Shown in pieces: positions 28,634-36,971 of a DNA stretch of 54,806 nucleotides (its first letter is position 1; every line of letters starts with the position of its first letter). A program made the translations under genes and the position numbers. This DNA comes from Clostridium sp. (lineage in GTDB: Bacteria; Bacillota; Clostridia; Clostridiales; Clostridiaceae). The stretch lies in contig JARLHR010000132.1 in NCBI GenBank assembly GCA_031292145.1, forward strand, positions 1 through 54,806, in the 5' to 3' direction. A model generated the notes under the pieces. It searched no databases, was not told the DNA's origin, and saw nothing but the letters and a program-made list of their open reading frames with translations.

Positions 28634-28924
28634 TTATATTTGACTTCTGATTTCAAATACATTAATTAATTCAGCTAGTTCAAAAATTTTTATAACATTT
28701 GGATTATTAACTGCCAAAAATTTTAGTCTTCCATTTATTTTAATACATTTATTATGAATTACCATTAAAGCTCCAAGTCCTGTATTATCAATAAAGTTGC
28801 ATTTGCTAAAATCAATATTAAAGTTCTTTTCACCGTTCCTAATTAAATTTACTATCCTCTTTCTAAATTGGGTTGCTTCATCTGTAACAAAGTTTTCTGG
28901 TATGATAACACTTATTTCATTCAT
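28634..28924 (-). CDS. Stand-alone STAS-domain protein (anti-sigma antagonist-like)
   Basis: A 96-residue single STAS domain of the SpoIIAA/RsbV type. ATG 28924 is 6 nt after GAGGTG; an in-frame GTG upstream overlaps that site. The phosphorylation loop reads FIDNTGLGAL, with Thr48 where SpoIIAA and RsbV have Ser in D-S-S-G. Partner-switching proteins of this kind bind an anti-sigma kinase or act in a stressosome-like complex. No RsbW/SpoIIAB-like kinase, phosphatase or sigma factor is adjacent, so its partner is unknown. Confidence 0.8.
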   Translation of the reverse strand: MNEISVIIPENFVTDEATQFRKRIVNLIRNGEKNFNIDFSKCNFIDNTGLGALMVIHNKCIKINGRLKFLAVNNPNVIKIFELAELINVFEIRSQI

Positions 28925-29309
28925 ATTCTTCACCTCAAACTATATTTTTGCAACAAAATTAGGCATAAATTAATTTCCTTACCTAATTTTATATTAGCAT
29001 AACTTAACCATTAGTTAAATTAAGTTTTAGCAAAGAAATAGTAAATTATACGTAAACTTTATTATTATTCTTTTCTAAGTCTATACTATGTTCCCCACTC
29101 CCCTTCATGGTCATTACCCACTTCAACGGTGCTATGATGTAATTTTACTATCATTACCATTTGGATACCTTTGCTTAACATAGTTAATAAGTTTAGTCTA
29201 TTACTGCCGTGATAATATGTTCCTTAATCAGTGTCCACTTATCGTGAGGATTAAGGATGAATTCTGATGCAATTGTAACCTTATTAGAAATCCCTGTAAT
29301 ATAAAATGG
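28925..29309. other. Gene-free stretch of about 385 bp
   Basis: No credible gene. Two short minus-strand frames without ribosome sites (one with FILNPHDKWTLIKEH, another with KLHHSTVEVGNDHEGEW) look protein-like and might be relics, but neither is recognised. The STAS promoter must lie near 28940-29050. Confidence 0.35.
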
Positions 29310-29341
29310 CCCAAGAAAAATCATTAACTGATTTTCTTGGG
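29310..29341 (-). terminator. Terminator of the CitA/CitB-type operon
   Basis: CCCAAGAAAA pairs perfectly with TTTTCTTGGG around a 12-nt loop, about 45 nt after the response regulator stop. The downstream T content on the minus strand is moderate. Confidence 0.65.
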
Positions 29342-29384
29342 TTTAATGTTAGGGACGAAGTACAACCTTTGAGATACACTATTA

Positions 29385-30059
29385 TTAAATTTTATGATAT
29401 TTATATTGGGGTCTACCCACTTTCCCGTATTCCACTAACTTTTCTACTTTATTTTCCTTTCCCATATGTTCAAGATACCTTCTAACTGTTACTCTTGCAA
29501 TCCCTAATTTTTCTGCTAATTCCTCTGATGTAAAATCTTTGCAGCTGCTTTTTTCTATTTCTCCCCATATAGCTTCATATGTATATTTATTAAGTCCCTT
29601 AGCAAAATCATCTTCAATCTGGGCAGCATTAGAACTAGATATTAGCTTATCTAAATCATTTTGTTCAATTACACCATTTCTTCTTAATTGATAATACCTA
29701 TCCTTAAATTGAATAAGTGATTCTTTAAATCTTTTAAAACTAAAAGGTTTTATTAGATAATCCACAACTCCATATCTAAAAGCTTCTTCTATTCTTTTAA
29801 TAGACTTGTCTGCTGTAATCAAAATAATATCAGTATCTATCTCTTGCGCTCTTATCCATTTCAATAAATCAATTCCGTTTTCTTTAGGAAGATATACATC
29901 AAGTAATATTAAATCTGGCTTTTTAATTGATATAAATTTTTTCACATCATTAAGATTAGAAACTGCTTTATACAAAACAAAGCCTTCTACTCTTTCTAAA
30001 AACCTAGAATTTATTTCTCTGACCATAGGATCATCTTCCGCTATCATTACTTGAATCAA
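29385..30059 (-). CDS. CitB/DcuR-family response regulator
   Basis: About 224 residues. The receiver has EDD (8-10), Asp54 (LLDVYLP) and Lys in LIKPFSFKRF; the C-terminal helix-turn-helix reads TSEELAEKLGIARVTVRRYLEHM. This architecture belongs to the citrate/C4-dicarboxylate regulators (CitB, DcuR, DctR). I place the start at TTG 30059, 8 nt after AAGGAG; the GTG at 30068 overlaps the site. It overlaps the kinase gene by 29 nt, so the two are translationally coupled. With the kinase it probably controls the permease and malic enzyme genes upstream on the same strand. Confidence 0.88.
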   Translation of the reverse strand: MIQVMIAEDDPMVREINSRFLERVEGFVLYKAVSNLNDVKKFISIKKPDLILLDVYLPKENGIDLLKWIRAQEIDTDIILITADKSIKRIEEAFRYGVVDYLIKPFSFKRFKESLIQFKDRYYQLRRNGVIEQNDLDKLISSSNAAQIEDDFAKGLNKYTYEAIWGEIEKSSCKDFTSEELAEKLGIARVTVRRYLEHMGKENKVEKLVEYGKVGRPQYKYHKI

Positions 30060-31668
30060 TCTTCTCACTCCTTGTCATTGGTATAGTTATATCCCAAAGT
30101 ACACCTTCATCTACATCAAAATAAATTGTACCGTTGAACTCATCAATTATTTTTTTTATAATATACATGCCATGCCCCCGCTGACCTTCCTTTGTTGAAA
30201 ACCCTTGTTCATATATTTTTTCTCTATATTCTAATGGAATTTCATCACCGTTGTTTTTTACTTTTATATTTAAAAAATATTCACTTTGAACTATTTTTAT
30301 ATATATAAATCCACTTCCATCATTTTCAACTGCATCTATGGAATTTTCTATTAAATTTCCTACAACTGATACAATTTCTTCAGAAGTCATATACTGTGGC
30401 AGCTTTGTAAGCTTTGAATTCTCATCTATTTTCAGCTTAATCCTAAACTCCTCCGCTTTATTATATTTGGACAACAATAATGCTGATAAAGAGGCATCCT
30501 TTATATTCTCTGTTAAAATATTGCTTATATTACTTCTTACTTTTGCTACATCTGATATAAACTGTATAGCCTCCTCGTACTCTTCTAACTGTATAAGCCC
30601 AGCTATGGTATGAAGCTTATTCATAAATTCATGATTTTGAGCTCTTAAGGACCAAGCCATCTTTTTAACGCCTGTGAGCTCTTCTGCCATTCTTGTTACC
30701 TCTGTTTTATCTCTAAAGCTGGCAATAACACCTACAATCTTCCCTCTACTCATTATAGGAACTCTATTAGTCATTATTATGGTATTATTTATCCTCTGCT
30801 CTTCTTCAAATTCTGATTTCCCGGTTTCTAATACATTAATCAAGCGTGAATTTGGAATAACTACTTCTACGTTCTGCCCTATAATATCTTCCTTATTAAT
30901 CCTATTTTCAAAACGTAATATATTTAATGCTGAGTCATTTATAAGAGTAATTCTAGCTTCATCATCAACAGCTACTAACCCTTCATGAATAGCATCAAGC
31001 ATTCCCATCTTTTCATTATAAAGCTTTGATATTTCGTCAGGCTCAAGACCCAGTAAAGTATTCTTTATGTTATTCGCCAATAAAAATGCGCCTATTACAC
31101 CCGCCATAAGCCCACCAAGAGCAATTAAAATTATGTATAAAATAGCTGTATGCTTAGCTGTTTCAATACTTTGTGTAAGTGTACCTGCACAAACAAAGCC
31201 TATTTGCTTCTTATTTTCCGAATCATATATTGGTACAAATGCCCTCAAGGATTTTCCGAGCGTCCCCGTAGCCTCAGAAATATATTCTTCTCCTTTTTCA
31301 ACTACTCTAGTCTCATCTCCTCCCTCAAACATTTGCCCTATCATTTCAGGGTTTGGATGAGAATATCTGATTCCCCCATTATCTGCTACAATTATATATT
31401 CAACTTGCTCTAAATCCTTAAGCTGCATATTTACATAAGCTTCAATATTTCCGCTTGGATCTTTAGCCTCCAGAGCATTTACTATCTCTGTAGAGTGCGC
31501 TGCCATTTCAGCTACATTCATAATATTTGTTCTAGCCTTGCTTTCAATATTTCCAGTCATCCATGAGGCTACAAAGGAAATGATTATACATATAGAAACA
31601 AATACTACTGTGATAACCAGTAATGTAAGTTTTGTTTGCAATTTCATCGTTTTTTTCATATTCATCAT
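30031..31668 (-). CDS. CitA/DcuS-family sensor histidine kinase
   Basis: 545 residues. The first membrane helix (about 15-38) is followed by an extracytoplasmic PAS-like (PDC) domain with VADNGGIRYSHPNPEMIGQ, and a second helix (175-200). A cytoplasmic PAS domain (about 215-320) and a DcuS-type histidine box RAQNHEFMNKLHTIAGL follow, then an HATPase with NLIENSIDAV and GHGMYIIKKII. The family senses di- or tricarboxylates outside the cell. Neighbouring malic enzyme supports malate or a related acid as the signal. Three nearby ATGs (residues 1, 2 and 4) leave the exact start open. Confidence 0.9.
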   Translation of the reverse strand: MMNMKKTMKLQTKLTLLVITVVFVSICIIISFVASWMTGNIESKARTNIMNVAEMAAHSTEIVNALEAKDPSGNIEAYVNMQLKDLEQVEYIIVADNGGIRYSHPNPEMIGQMFEGGDETRVVEKGEEYISEATGTLGKSLRAFVPIYDSENKKQIGFVCAGTLTQSIETAKHTAILYIILIALGGLMAGVIGAFLLANNIKNTLLGLEPDEISKLYNEKMGMLDAIHEGLVAVDDEARITLINDSALNILRFENRINKEDIIGQNVEVVIPNSRLINVLETGKSEFEEEQRINNTIIMTNRVPIMSRGKIVGVIASFRDKTEVTRMAEELTGVKKMAWSLRAQNHEFMNKLHTIAGLIQLEEYEEAIQFISDVAKVRSNISNILTENIKDASLSALLLSKYNKAEEFRIKLKIDENSKLTKLPQYMTSEEIVSVVGNLIENSIDAVENDGSGFIYIKIVQSEYFLNIKVKNNGDEIPLEYREKIYEQGFSTKEGQRGHGMYIIKKIIDEFNGTIYFDVDEGVLWDITIPMTRSEKIDSSNDSGR

Positions 31669-31938
31669 CTCAACCTTAACCTATTTAAATTTAAGTTCTG
31701 AATAGCATAATTCTGGTTATGCCCATCCAAAGTACTCCAAAAAATTAATACTTCCTTAATCATTCATTATTAATTTTTTACCATTTAATACTCTTATAAT
31801 CATTTATATAAATAGAAACAATAATGTAAGAATAGTATTCCTTAACTAGTATATACTACTTCTTTCATTATTGTCTTCTATTTTTCCGTGTTTTATTTAT
31901 ATCCTTCTAAATATACCATCTTCAATAATCATTTTTTA

Positions 31939-32910
31939 TCATGCAATCGCTTCATTATTTAACTTTTTCATTCTATTGTTTCTAATCAACTTAAATGCAT
32001 AAGTAACAATAAACGGACAAACAATAGCTGATATTACACATGATGCTGCAACTTGTGCTGTAGCTGCTGTAGCAATTGCAACTAGCGTTGGATCAGTTGC
32101 TGCAACAGCAATTGGTGTCGCTACTGCATTTCCTGCAGTCGACCCTGTTGCAAGTCCAAGTACAGGCTCTTCTTTAAATAACTTCAGAAGAACATACGAT
32201 CCTATTCCAGTAAAGGCAGCTATCACTCCTAATAATATACCAGGGCCCCCGGCTGTAACAATATTCCCAAGATTCATTCCTGCACCTAATGGGAAGGAGA
32301 AGAATGGGATTAATAATAATTTGCTGCCGCCAAGGAATTTTCTCATATCAGGATCAATATTTCCGAGTATCATACCTATTAATATAGGAACTAATACTGC
32401 TACGAGTGACATAAAAGGAATTTGAGCAAGTCCTGATGCGCCTAATGCAATTAATGTAAAAAATGGACCATCTTTTATAGATAATATAGCATAAGCAGCT
32501 ACATCAGTTTCATCACCATATTGAGAAGCAAGTGATGCATATAATCCACCATTGCAATTTGTTAATGCTGCAAGAATCGCAAGTGGTGATAAACCTAGTA
32601 CTCCAGCAGGTCCAAAAACTTTTCCTACAAATATACCAATGCCAGCACCAACTATGAATTGTCCAATTACTAATAGCACGCCTTTTTTTATTGCCTTTGG
32701 TGCTAATTTGAAATTAATTTGTGAACCAATTAAAAACATAAAACAAGCCAAAATTGTTGTTGATGCCTTTGGTCCAAATAAAGCCGTTGTAAACCCACCA
32801 ATCTGTAAAAATTGTGGACAAAATGTATTAACTAAAACCCCTAAAAAAAGTGGAACAACCATCATCCCGCCTGGGATTTTATCAAGCGTCTTCTTAATTG
32901 GAATTTGCAT
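31939..32910 (-). CDS. KdgT-family permease (2-keto-3-deoxygluconate transporter family)
   Basis: 323 residues, about ten membrane helices. The family marks are strong: IPGGMMVVPLFLG at the start, NCNGGLYASLASQYGD in the middle, LGNIDPDMRKFL and a Gly/Ala-rich end. Family members import 2-keto-3-deoxygluconate with protons. Next to malic enzyme and a citrate/dicarboxylate-type sensor system, a role in malate or other organic-acid uptake is equally plausible. Pectin breakdown yields the classical substrate, and a pectate lyase lies 30 kb away. GGAGG precedes the ATG. It follows malic enzyme on the same strand, with an R1 repeat between them. Confidence 0.82.
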   Translation of the reverse strand: MQIPIKKTLDKIPGGMMVVPLFLGVLVNTFCPQFLQIGGFTTALFGPKASTTILACFMFLIGSQINFKLAPKAIKKGVLLVIGQFIVGAGIGIFVGKVFGPAGVLGLSPLAILAALTNCNGGLYASLASQYGDETDVAAYAILSIKDGPFFTLIALGASGLAQIPFMSLVAVLVPILIGMILGNIDPDMRKFLGGSKLLLIPFFSFPLGAGMNLGNIVTAGGPGILLGVIAAFTGIGSYVLLKLFKEEPVLGLATGSTAGNAVATPIAVAATDPTLVAIATAATAQVAASCVISAIVCPFIVTYAFKLIRNNRMKKLNNEAIA

Positions 32911-32936
32911 TTTTACTCCTCCATTTCTTTTCCGTT

Positions 32937-33022
32937 TAAGTATATGAAAGAAAATAATAGACCAAGGATGCGACGTATACTGGGCGTCATATTGGCCTAT
33001 TATTCTTTTGCTTGTGCCTTAA
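32937..33022. repeat. R1 MITE-like repeat, short 86-bp copy
   Basis: Left end TAAGTATATGAAAGAAAATAATAGACC, then AAGGATGCGACG as in the riboswitch copy; right end CCTATTATTCTTTTGCTTGTGCCTTA. The middle is missing, so it is an internally deleted form. It sits in the intergenic space between malic enzyme and the permease, where it would be part of any joint transcript and could act as a hairpin. Confidence 0.72.
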
Positions 33023-33047
33023 TCAATTGAAAAATACAATATACTTT

Positions 33048-34220
33048 TTATATTCTTGCTGCTCCGCTTTCTCTTGCTGCCTTTTTTATTGCTTCAGCTA
33101 CATTAGCTGCAACAGTTCTATCTAATGCATTTGGAATTACATTGTCATTATTTAAGTCTTCATCTTTTATCATAGAAGCTATAGCGTAAGCTGCTGCAAT
33201 TTTCATTTCTTCATTAACTTCCTTTGCTCTAACATCTAATGCCCCTCTGAATATTCCTGGGAATGCAAGCACATTGTTAACTTGGTTAGGAAAATCTGAT
33301 CTTCCTGTACCTATTACTCTTGCCCCTGCTGCTTTTGCTTCATCTGGCATTATTTCTGGAGTTGGATTTGCCATTGCAAATAATATGGAATCCTTATTCA
33401 TAGATTTCACCATGTCCTGGCTTACTATTCCTGGTGCTGAAACCCCTACAAAAACATCTGCACCTACTAATGCATCAGCTAAAGTTCCTTTTATATTATC
33501 TGGATTAGTTACCTTTGAAAGTTCCTTCTTAGCATCATCTACATTTTCTATTCCTCTATAAAGAATACCAACCTTATCACATGCAATTAAATTCTTTACT
33601 CCTGAAGAAAGTAATAATTTAGCTATAGCAGTTCCCGCAGCTCCTGCACCATTTACAACCACCTTTATATCTTCTATTTTCTTATCAACAACTTTTAAAG
33701 CATTGATAACTCCTGCAAGAACAACTATAGCAGTCCCATGCTGGTCATCGTGAAATACAGGTATATCAAGTTCTTTCTTTAATCTTTCTTCAACTTCAAA
33801 ACATCTTGGTGCTCCAATGTCTTCTAAATTAATTCCGCCAAATCCTGGAGCTATCATTTTTACTGTTTGTACTATTTCATCAACATTCTTTGTGTCTAAG
33901 CATATCGGAAATGCATCAACATTTGCAAATTCTTTAAATAATACTGCTTTTCCTTCCATAACTGGAAGTCCTGCTTTAGGTCCTATATCTCCTAATCCTA
34001 ATACTGCTGTTCCGTCAGTTACTACTGCAACTAAATTTCCTTTTGAAGTATATTTATAAACATTTTCCTCATTCTCATGAATCTTTCTGCATGGTTCTGC
34101 AACTCCTGGAGTATAAGCTAGACTTAAATCATCCCTTGTTTCAACTTTTACTTTTGATACTATTTCGATTTTCCCTACATTTTCTTCATGTAATTTTAAG
34201 CTTTCTTCAAAATAATTCAT
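33048..34220 (-). CDS. Malic enzyme (NAD(P)-dependent, short bacterial type)
   Basis: Oxidatively decarboxylates L-malate to pyruvate and CO2 with NAD or NADP. 390 residues, the short Gram-positive form. Visible: LAYTPGVAEPCRKI at the N-terminus, TDGTAVLGLGDIGPKAGLPVMEGK (tight nucleotide/malate site with the catalytic Lys), FHDDQHGTAIV (metal ligands) and the Rossmann motif VVNGAGAAGTAIA. Gly-Ala-Gly-Ala-Ala-Gly followed later by CDKVGI suggests NAD preference, but this is not certain. GAAGGGA precedes the ATG. It leads a probable cluster with the permease and the two-component genes. Confidence 0.93.
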   Translation of the reverse strand: MNYFEESLKLHEENVGKIEIVSKVKVETRDDLSLAYTPGVAEPCRKIHENEENVYKYTSKGNLVAVVTDGTAVLGLGDIGPKAGLPVMEGKAVLFKEFANVDAFPICLDTKNVDEIVQTVKMIAPGFGGINLEDIGAPRCFEVEERLKKELDIPVFHDDQHGTAIVVLAGVINALKVVDKKIEDIKVVVNGAGAAGTAIAKLLLSSGVKNLIACDKVGILYRGIENVDDAKKELSKVTNPDNIKGTLADALVGADVFVGVSAPGIVSQDMVKSMNKDSILFAMANPTPEIMPDEAKAAGARVIGTGRSDFPNQVNNVLAFPGIFRGALDVRAKEVNEEMKIAAAYAIASMIKDEDLNNDNVIPNALDRTVAANVAEAIKKAARESGAARI

Positions 34221-34367
34221 TTTTATGACTTCCCTTCAGTTTATTATATGTATTATAATAGTTTTCTTAGTTTCTATGATAACATCGAATATTATCAATT
34301 TAACCTTTATGGACTTTAAAAATGTATTGTGGTCATAAAAAATACATTGTCATAATTTTAACAATCT

Positions 34368-34438
34368 TCAATTGAAGAACGCAACCATGCCATGTTTTCA
34401 CCAAGAGTACGCATTGTCTGTAAACCTTCCTTAACCTA
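34368..34438 (-). pseudogene. C-terminal tail of a flavodoxin-like oxidoreductase
   Basis: A minus-strand frame lacking any start reads EGLQTMRTLGENMAWL followed by RSSIEDC and a stop. The RTLGENMAWL helix is the common last helix of NAD(P)H-dependent FMN reductases of the flavodoxin fold. Only about 23 residues remain; the frame closes again just upstream. It occupies the 333-bp gap between malic enzyme and the TSUP gene together with the terminator at 34448-34509. Confidence 0.45.
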
Positions 34439-34447
34439 ATAAACATG

Positions 34448-34509
34448 AAAAAAACATTCTTTATGTGATCTATTTAAGAAATTATATACCACATAAGAAT
34501 GCTTTTTTA
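34448..34509 (-). terminator. Terminator of the TSUP permease gene
   Basis: AAAAAACATTCTTTATGTG pairs with CACATAAGAATGCTTTTTT across an AT-rich loop of about 22 nt. On the minus strand it ends in a TTTTTTT run, 45 nt after the stop at 34554. Confidence 0.75.
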
Positions 34510-34553
34510 CTTAAACTTAATAAACAAAATAATTCCTGCAATTTAAATTACAG

Positions 34554-35306
34554 TTATAATATCTCAAATAGTATTCTAACGAAAAAAACTGTAAGTACAG
34601 TTATAATTACAGGACGTGCTATTTTCACTCCGCTTTTTGTAAAATATCCAGCACCAATGTAATTTCCCGCAATACTAAACAAACCTGCAATCAAACCTAA
34701 GGTTAAGAACACTTTCCCATTTATAATAAAAGTCACTAGCCCGGCTATATTTGATGATAAATTAATAGCTTTTGTTGTTCCTGCTGCAGTATTTAAACTC
34801 AAATTAGCAAAGCCTGTCAATAACAATATCAAAAATGTTCCTGTTCCTGGACCATAAAAGCCATCATAGGCTCCTATAAGAAATGCAATCACCATACATA
34901 TTATATAAGTTTTTAAATCTATTAAAGTTTCTGTATATTGATCATCTTGAAAGTCACGCTTACGCAGAACATAAAATGCAGTAACAGGCAGAACAATCAA
35001 CATTAACATTTTTAAATAATAATCATCAATTTTTAAGGAGAGAGTAGCTCCAAATAGTGATCCTATCAAAGCACAGATTGCACTGCAAACTGCTAGTTTC
35101 AATTTTATGTATCCATTTTTTGCATAGCGGTACGTAGATATAACTGTTCCCATACTGGAACTCATTTTGTTTGTTCCAATAGCAAAATGAACAGGAATCC
35201 CTGCAAGTATATATGCAGGAAGTGATATGAGTCCTCCGCCACCTGCAATTGCATCTACAAAACCTGCAAGGAAAACCAGCGGACATACTATAAGATATTC
35301 AATCAT
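34554..35306 (-). CDS. TSUP-family permease (TauE/SafE, YfcA-like)
   Basis: About 250 residues with eight hydrophobic segments in two homologous halves. The first half has LAGFVDAIAGGGGLISLPAYILAG and the second IGAYDGFYGPGTGTFLILLLTG, the paired signature of the TauE/SafE family. Members move sulfite, sulfoacetate, thiosulfate or other organosulfur anions. The start is ATG 35306 (GGGGAGG 5-6 nt upstream), five codons after an ATG that overlaps the site. It lies downstream of the amino-acid permease but beyond a strong hairpin, so it is probably a separate unit. The substrate is unknown. Confidence 0.87.
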   Translation of the reverse strand: MIEYLIVCPLVFLAGFVDAIAGGGGLISLPAYILAGIPVHFAIGTNKMSSSMGTVISTYRYAKNGYIKLKLAVCSAICALIGSLFGATLSLKIDDYYLKMLMLIVLPVTAFYVLRKRDFQDDQYTETLIDLKTYIICMVIAFLIGAYDGFYGPGTGTFLILLLTGFANLSLNTAAGTTKAINLSSNIAGLVTFIINGKVFLTLGLIAGLFSIAGNYIGAGYFTKSGVKIARPVIITVLTVFFVRILFEIL

Positions 35307-35362
35307 TTTCAACCTCCCCATGAATTTTAATTGTAATGATTAGAAGTGCATATTTTTTCATT

Positions 35363-35414
35363 AAAATGCACCTCACAGTGTTAGATTTTTATGTCTAACA
35401 TTGGGGTGCATTTC
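35363..35414 (-). terminator. Nested hairpin terminator after the amino-acid permease
   Basis: The outer stem AAATGCACC/GGTGCATTT encloses an inner stem TGTTAGA/TCTAACA. On the minus strand it is followed by TAATGAAAAAAT, only moderately T-rich. It separates the amino-acid permease from the TSUP gene. Confidence 0.6.
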
Positions 35415-35433
35415 ACTCTCTTTTGGTATTAGC

Positions 35434-36828
35434 CTATGCTACATTTCTTTTAACATCTTCTACATTTTTCTTTTTTGACTTAAGTATCTTGTAAATCACC
35501 CCAAGCATTATAAACCATACAGGTGTTACAAATAGGGCTACACGAGTTTCATTATTAAGAGCCAACGTAACTATAACAAAAGCAAAAAATGCTAGAATTA
35601 TATAGTTTATGATTGGGTAAAGTGGCATTTTAAATTTACTCGAAGCCGCAAGTTCAGGATTAGTTTTACGATATTTTAGATGGCAGATAACTATAATTGC
35701 CCAAATAAAGATAAAGCAAAATGTTGATATACTTGTAATTAGTACAAATACCCCTTCTGGCATAATGTAGTTCAAAATAACTGAAATCAAGATAACAGTT
35801 GCAGAGAATACTGTAGCATTAGAAGGTACTTGACTAGAAGTTAATTTTTTCATTGATTCAGGTGCATTATCTTCTTTAGCAAGAGAGTAAACCATACGAC
35901 TTGTACTGAAGATACCACTGTTACAAGCAGATGCAGCTGATGTTAGTACAACGAAATTTACAATACTTGCTGCTGCTGCGATTCCCACTGTAGCAAATAC
36001 CTGTACAAATGGGCTTTTATCTGGACTAATTGAATTCCATGGGTATATGCCCATAATAACAGCAAGTGCTCCAACATAGAAAATAATAATTCTAATTGGA
36101 ATATTGTTAATAGCCTTTGGAATAACATGCTCTGGATTTTCAGTTTCACCAGCTGTGAGTCCTACTAATTCCATTCCAGTGAACGCAAATACAACCATTT
36201 GGAAGGAAAGGATAAAACCACTTATTCCATTTGGGAACCAGCCTCCATGACTCCAAAGGTTTGTAAAGCTAGATGCACCAGCATCTGTAGAAAATCCTTT
36301 AATAATCATAAATGTACCAATTATAATTAGTGCTACAATCGCAATAACTTTAATTAACGCAAACCAGAATTCCATTTCACCAAAATGTTTTACTGCTGTA
36401 AGGTTCATTATTAGTAAAACTACAAGAACTACAAGACTCGGAACCCATCGAGCTATATTCGGAAACCAGTACTGTATATAAAGCCCAGTAGCAGTTACGT
36501 CAGCCATAGCAAGTGAAATCCAGCAGAACCAATAGGTCCATCCAGTAATAAATGCTGCTCTTTCTCCTAGATAATCATATACAAAGTCTACAAAAGAATG
36601 ATAATTTAAATTAGAAAGTAATAATTCCCCAAGAGCGCGCATTACAAAAAATAAAATTGTTCCTGTTATCATATACGCAAATAAAATTGATGGGCCGGCC
36701 AAGTGAATTGACCTTCCTGAACCAAGAAATAATCCAGTACCAATTGCCCCTCCAATTGCAAGCAATTGAACATGACGATTTTTTAGTCCTCTTGATAAGT
36801 CTTGATTTTTTGATGTTGATTGATCCAT
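35434..36828 (-). CDS. APC-family amino-acid permease, CycA-like (glycine/alanine/serine type)
   Basis: 464 residues, twelve membrane helices. The AAT-family start reads QLLAIGGAIGTGLFLGSGRSIHLAGPSILFAY, followed by GELLLS and SFVDFVYDYLGERAAFITGW and later FAFTGMELVGLTAGETENPEHVIPKAI. The closest functional model is the D-serine/D-alanine/glycine transporter CycA. The tandem glycine riboswitch ahead of it supports glycine as substrate or signal. Such switches turn on glycine cleavage or export/uptake genes when glycine is high. GGAGGG precedes the ATG; the leader is about 490 nt with the inserted R1 repeat. Confidence 0.9.
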   Translation of the reverse strand: MDQSTSKNQDLSRGLKNRHVQLLAIGGAIGTGLFLGSGRSIHLAGPSILFAYMITGTILFFVMRALGELLLSNLNYHSFVDFVYDYLGERAAFITGWTYWFCWISLAMADVTATGLYIQYWFPNIARWVPSLVVLVVLLIMNLTAVKHFGEMEFWFALIKVIAIVALIIIGTFMIIKGFSTDAGASSFTNLWSHGGWFPNGISGFILSFQMVVFAFTGMELVGLTAGETENPEHVIPKAINNIPIRIIIFYVGALAVIMGIYPWNSISPDKSPFVQVFATVGIAAAASIVNFVVLTSAASACNSGIFSTSRMVYSLAKEDNAPESMKKLTSSQVPSNATVFSATVILISVILNYIMPEGVFVLITSISTFCFIFIWAIIVICHLKYRKTNPELAASSKFKMPLYPIINYIILAFFAFVIVTLALNNETRVALFVTPVWFIMLGVIYKILKSKKKNVEDVKRNVA

Positions 36829-36971
36829 TTTTATCCCTCCATCTTAGTCAAAAGACATGTACTAAAAATGCCTTTTCCTATATAAGTATTTTGTGATTGG
36901 AGATACAAATGGGAATAGATAAGATCTAAATGAAGTAATTAATAATATATTACTTTTGTAAGATATTTTAC

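Noticed and set aside
29180-29326. Minus-strand frame with FILNPHDKWTLIKEH
   Set aside because: Protein-like wording, but its only ATG lies in the terminator hairpin and no family is recognised.
36829-36971. Intrinsic terminator of the glycine riboswitch
   Set aside because: An AAGTAAT/ATTACTT stem is present, but no T-run follows it on the minus strand, so a transcription terminator could not be supported.
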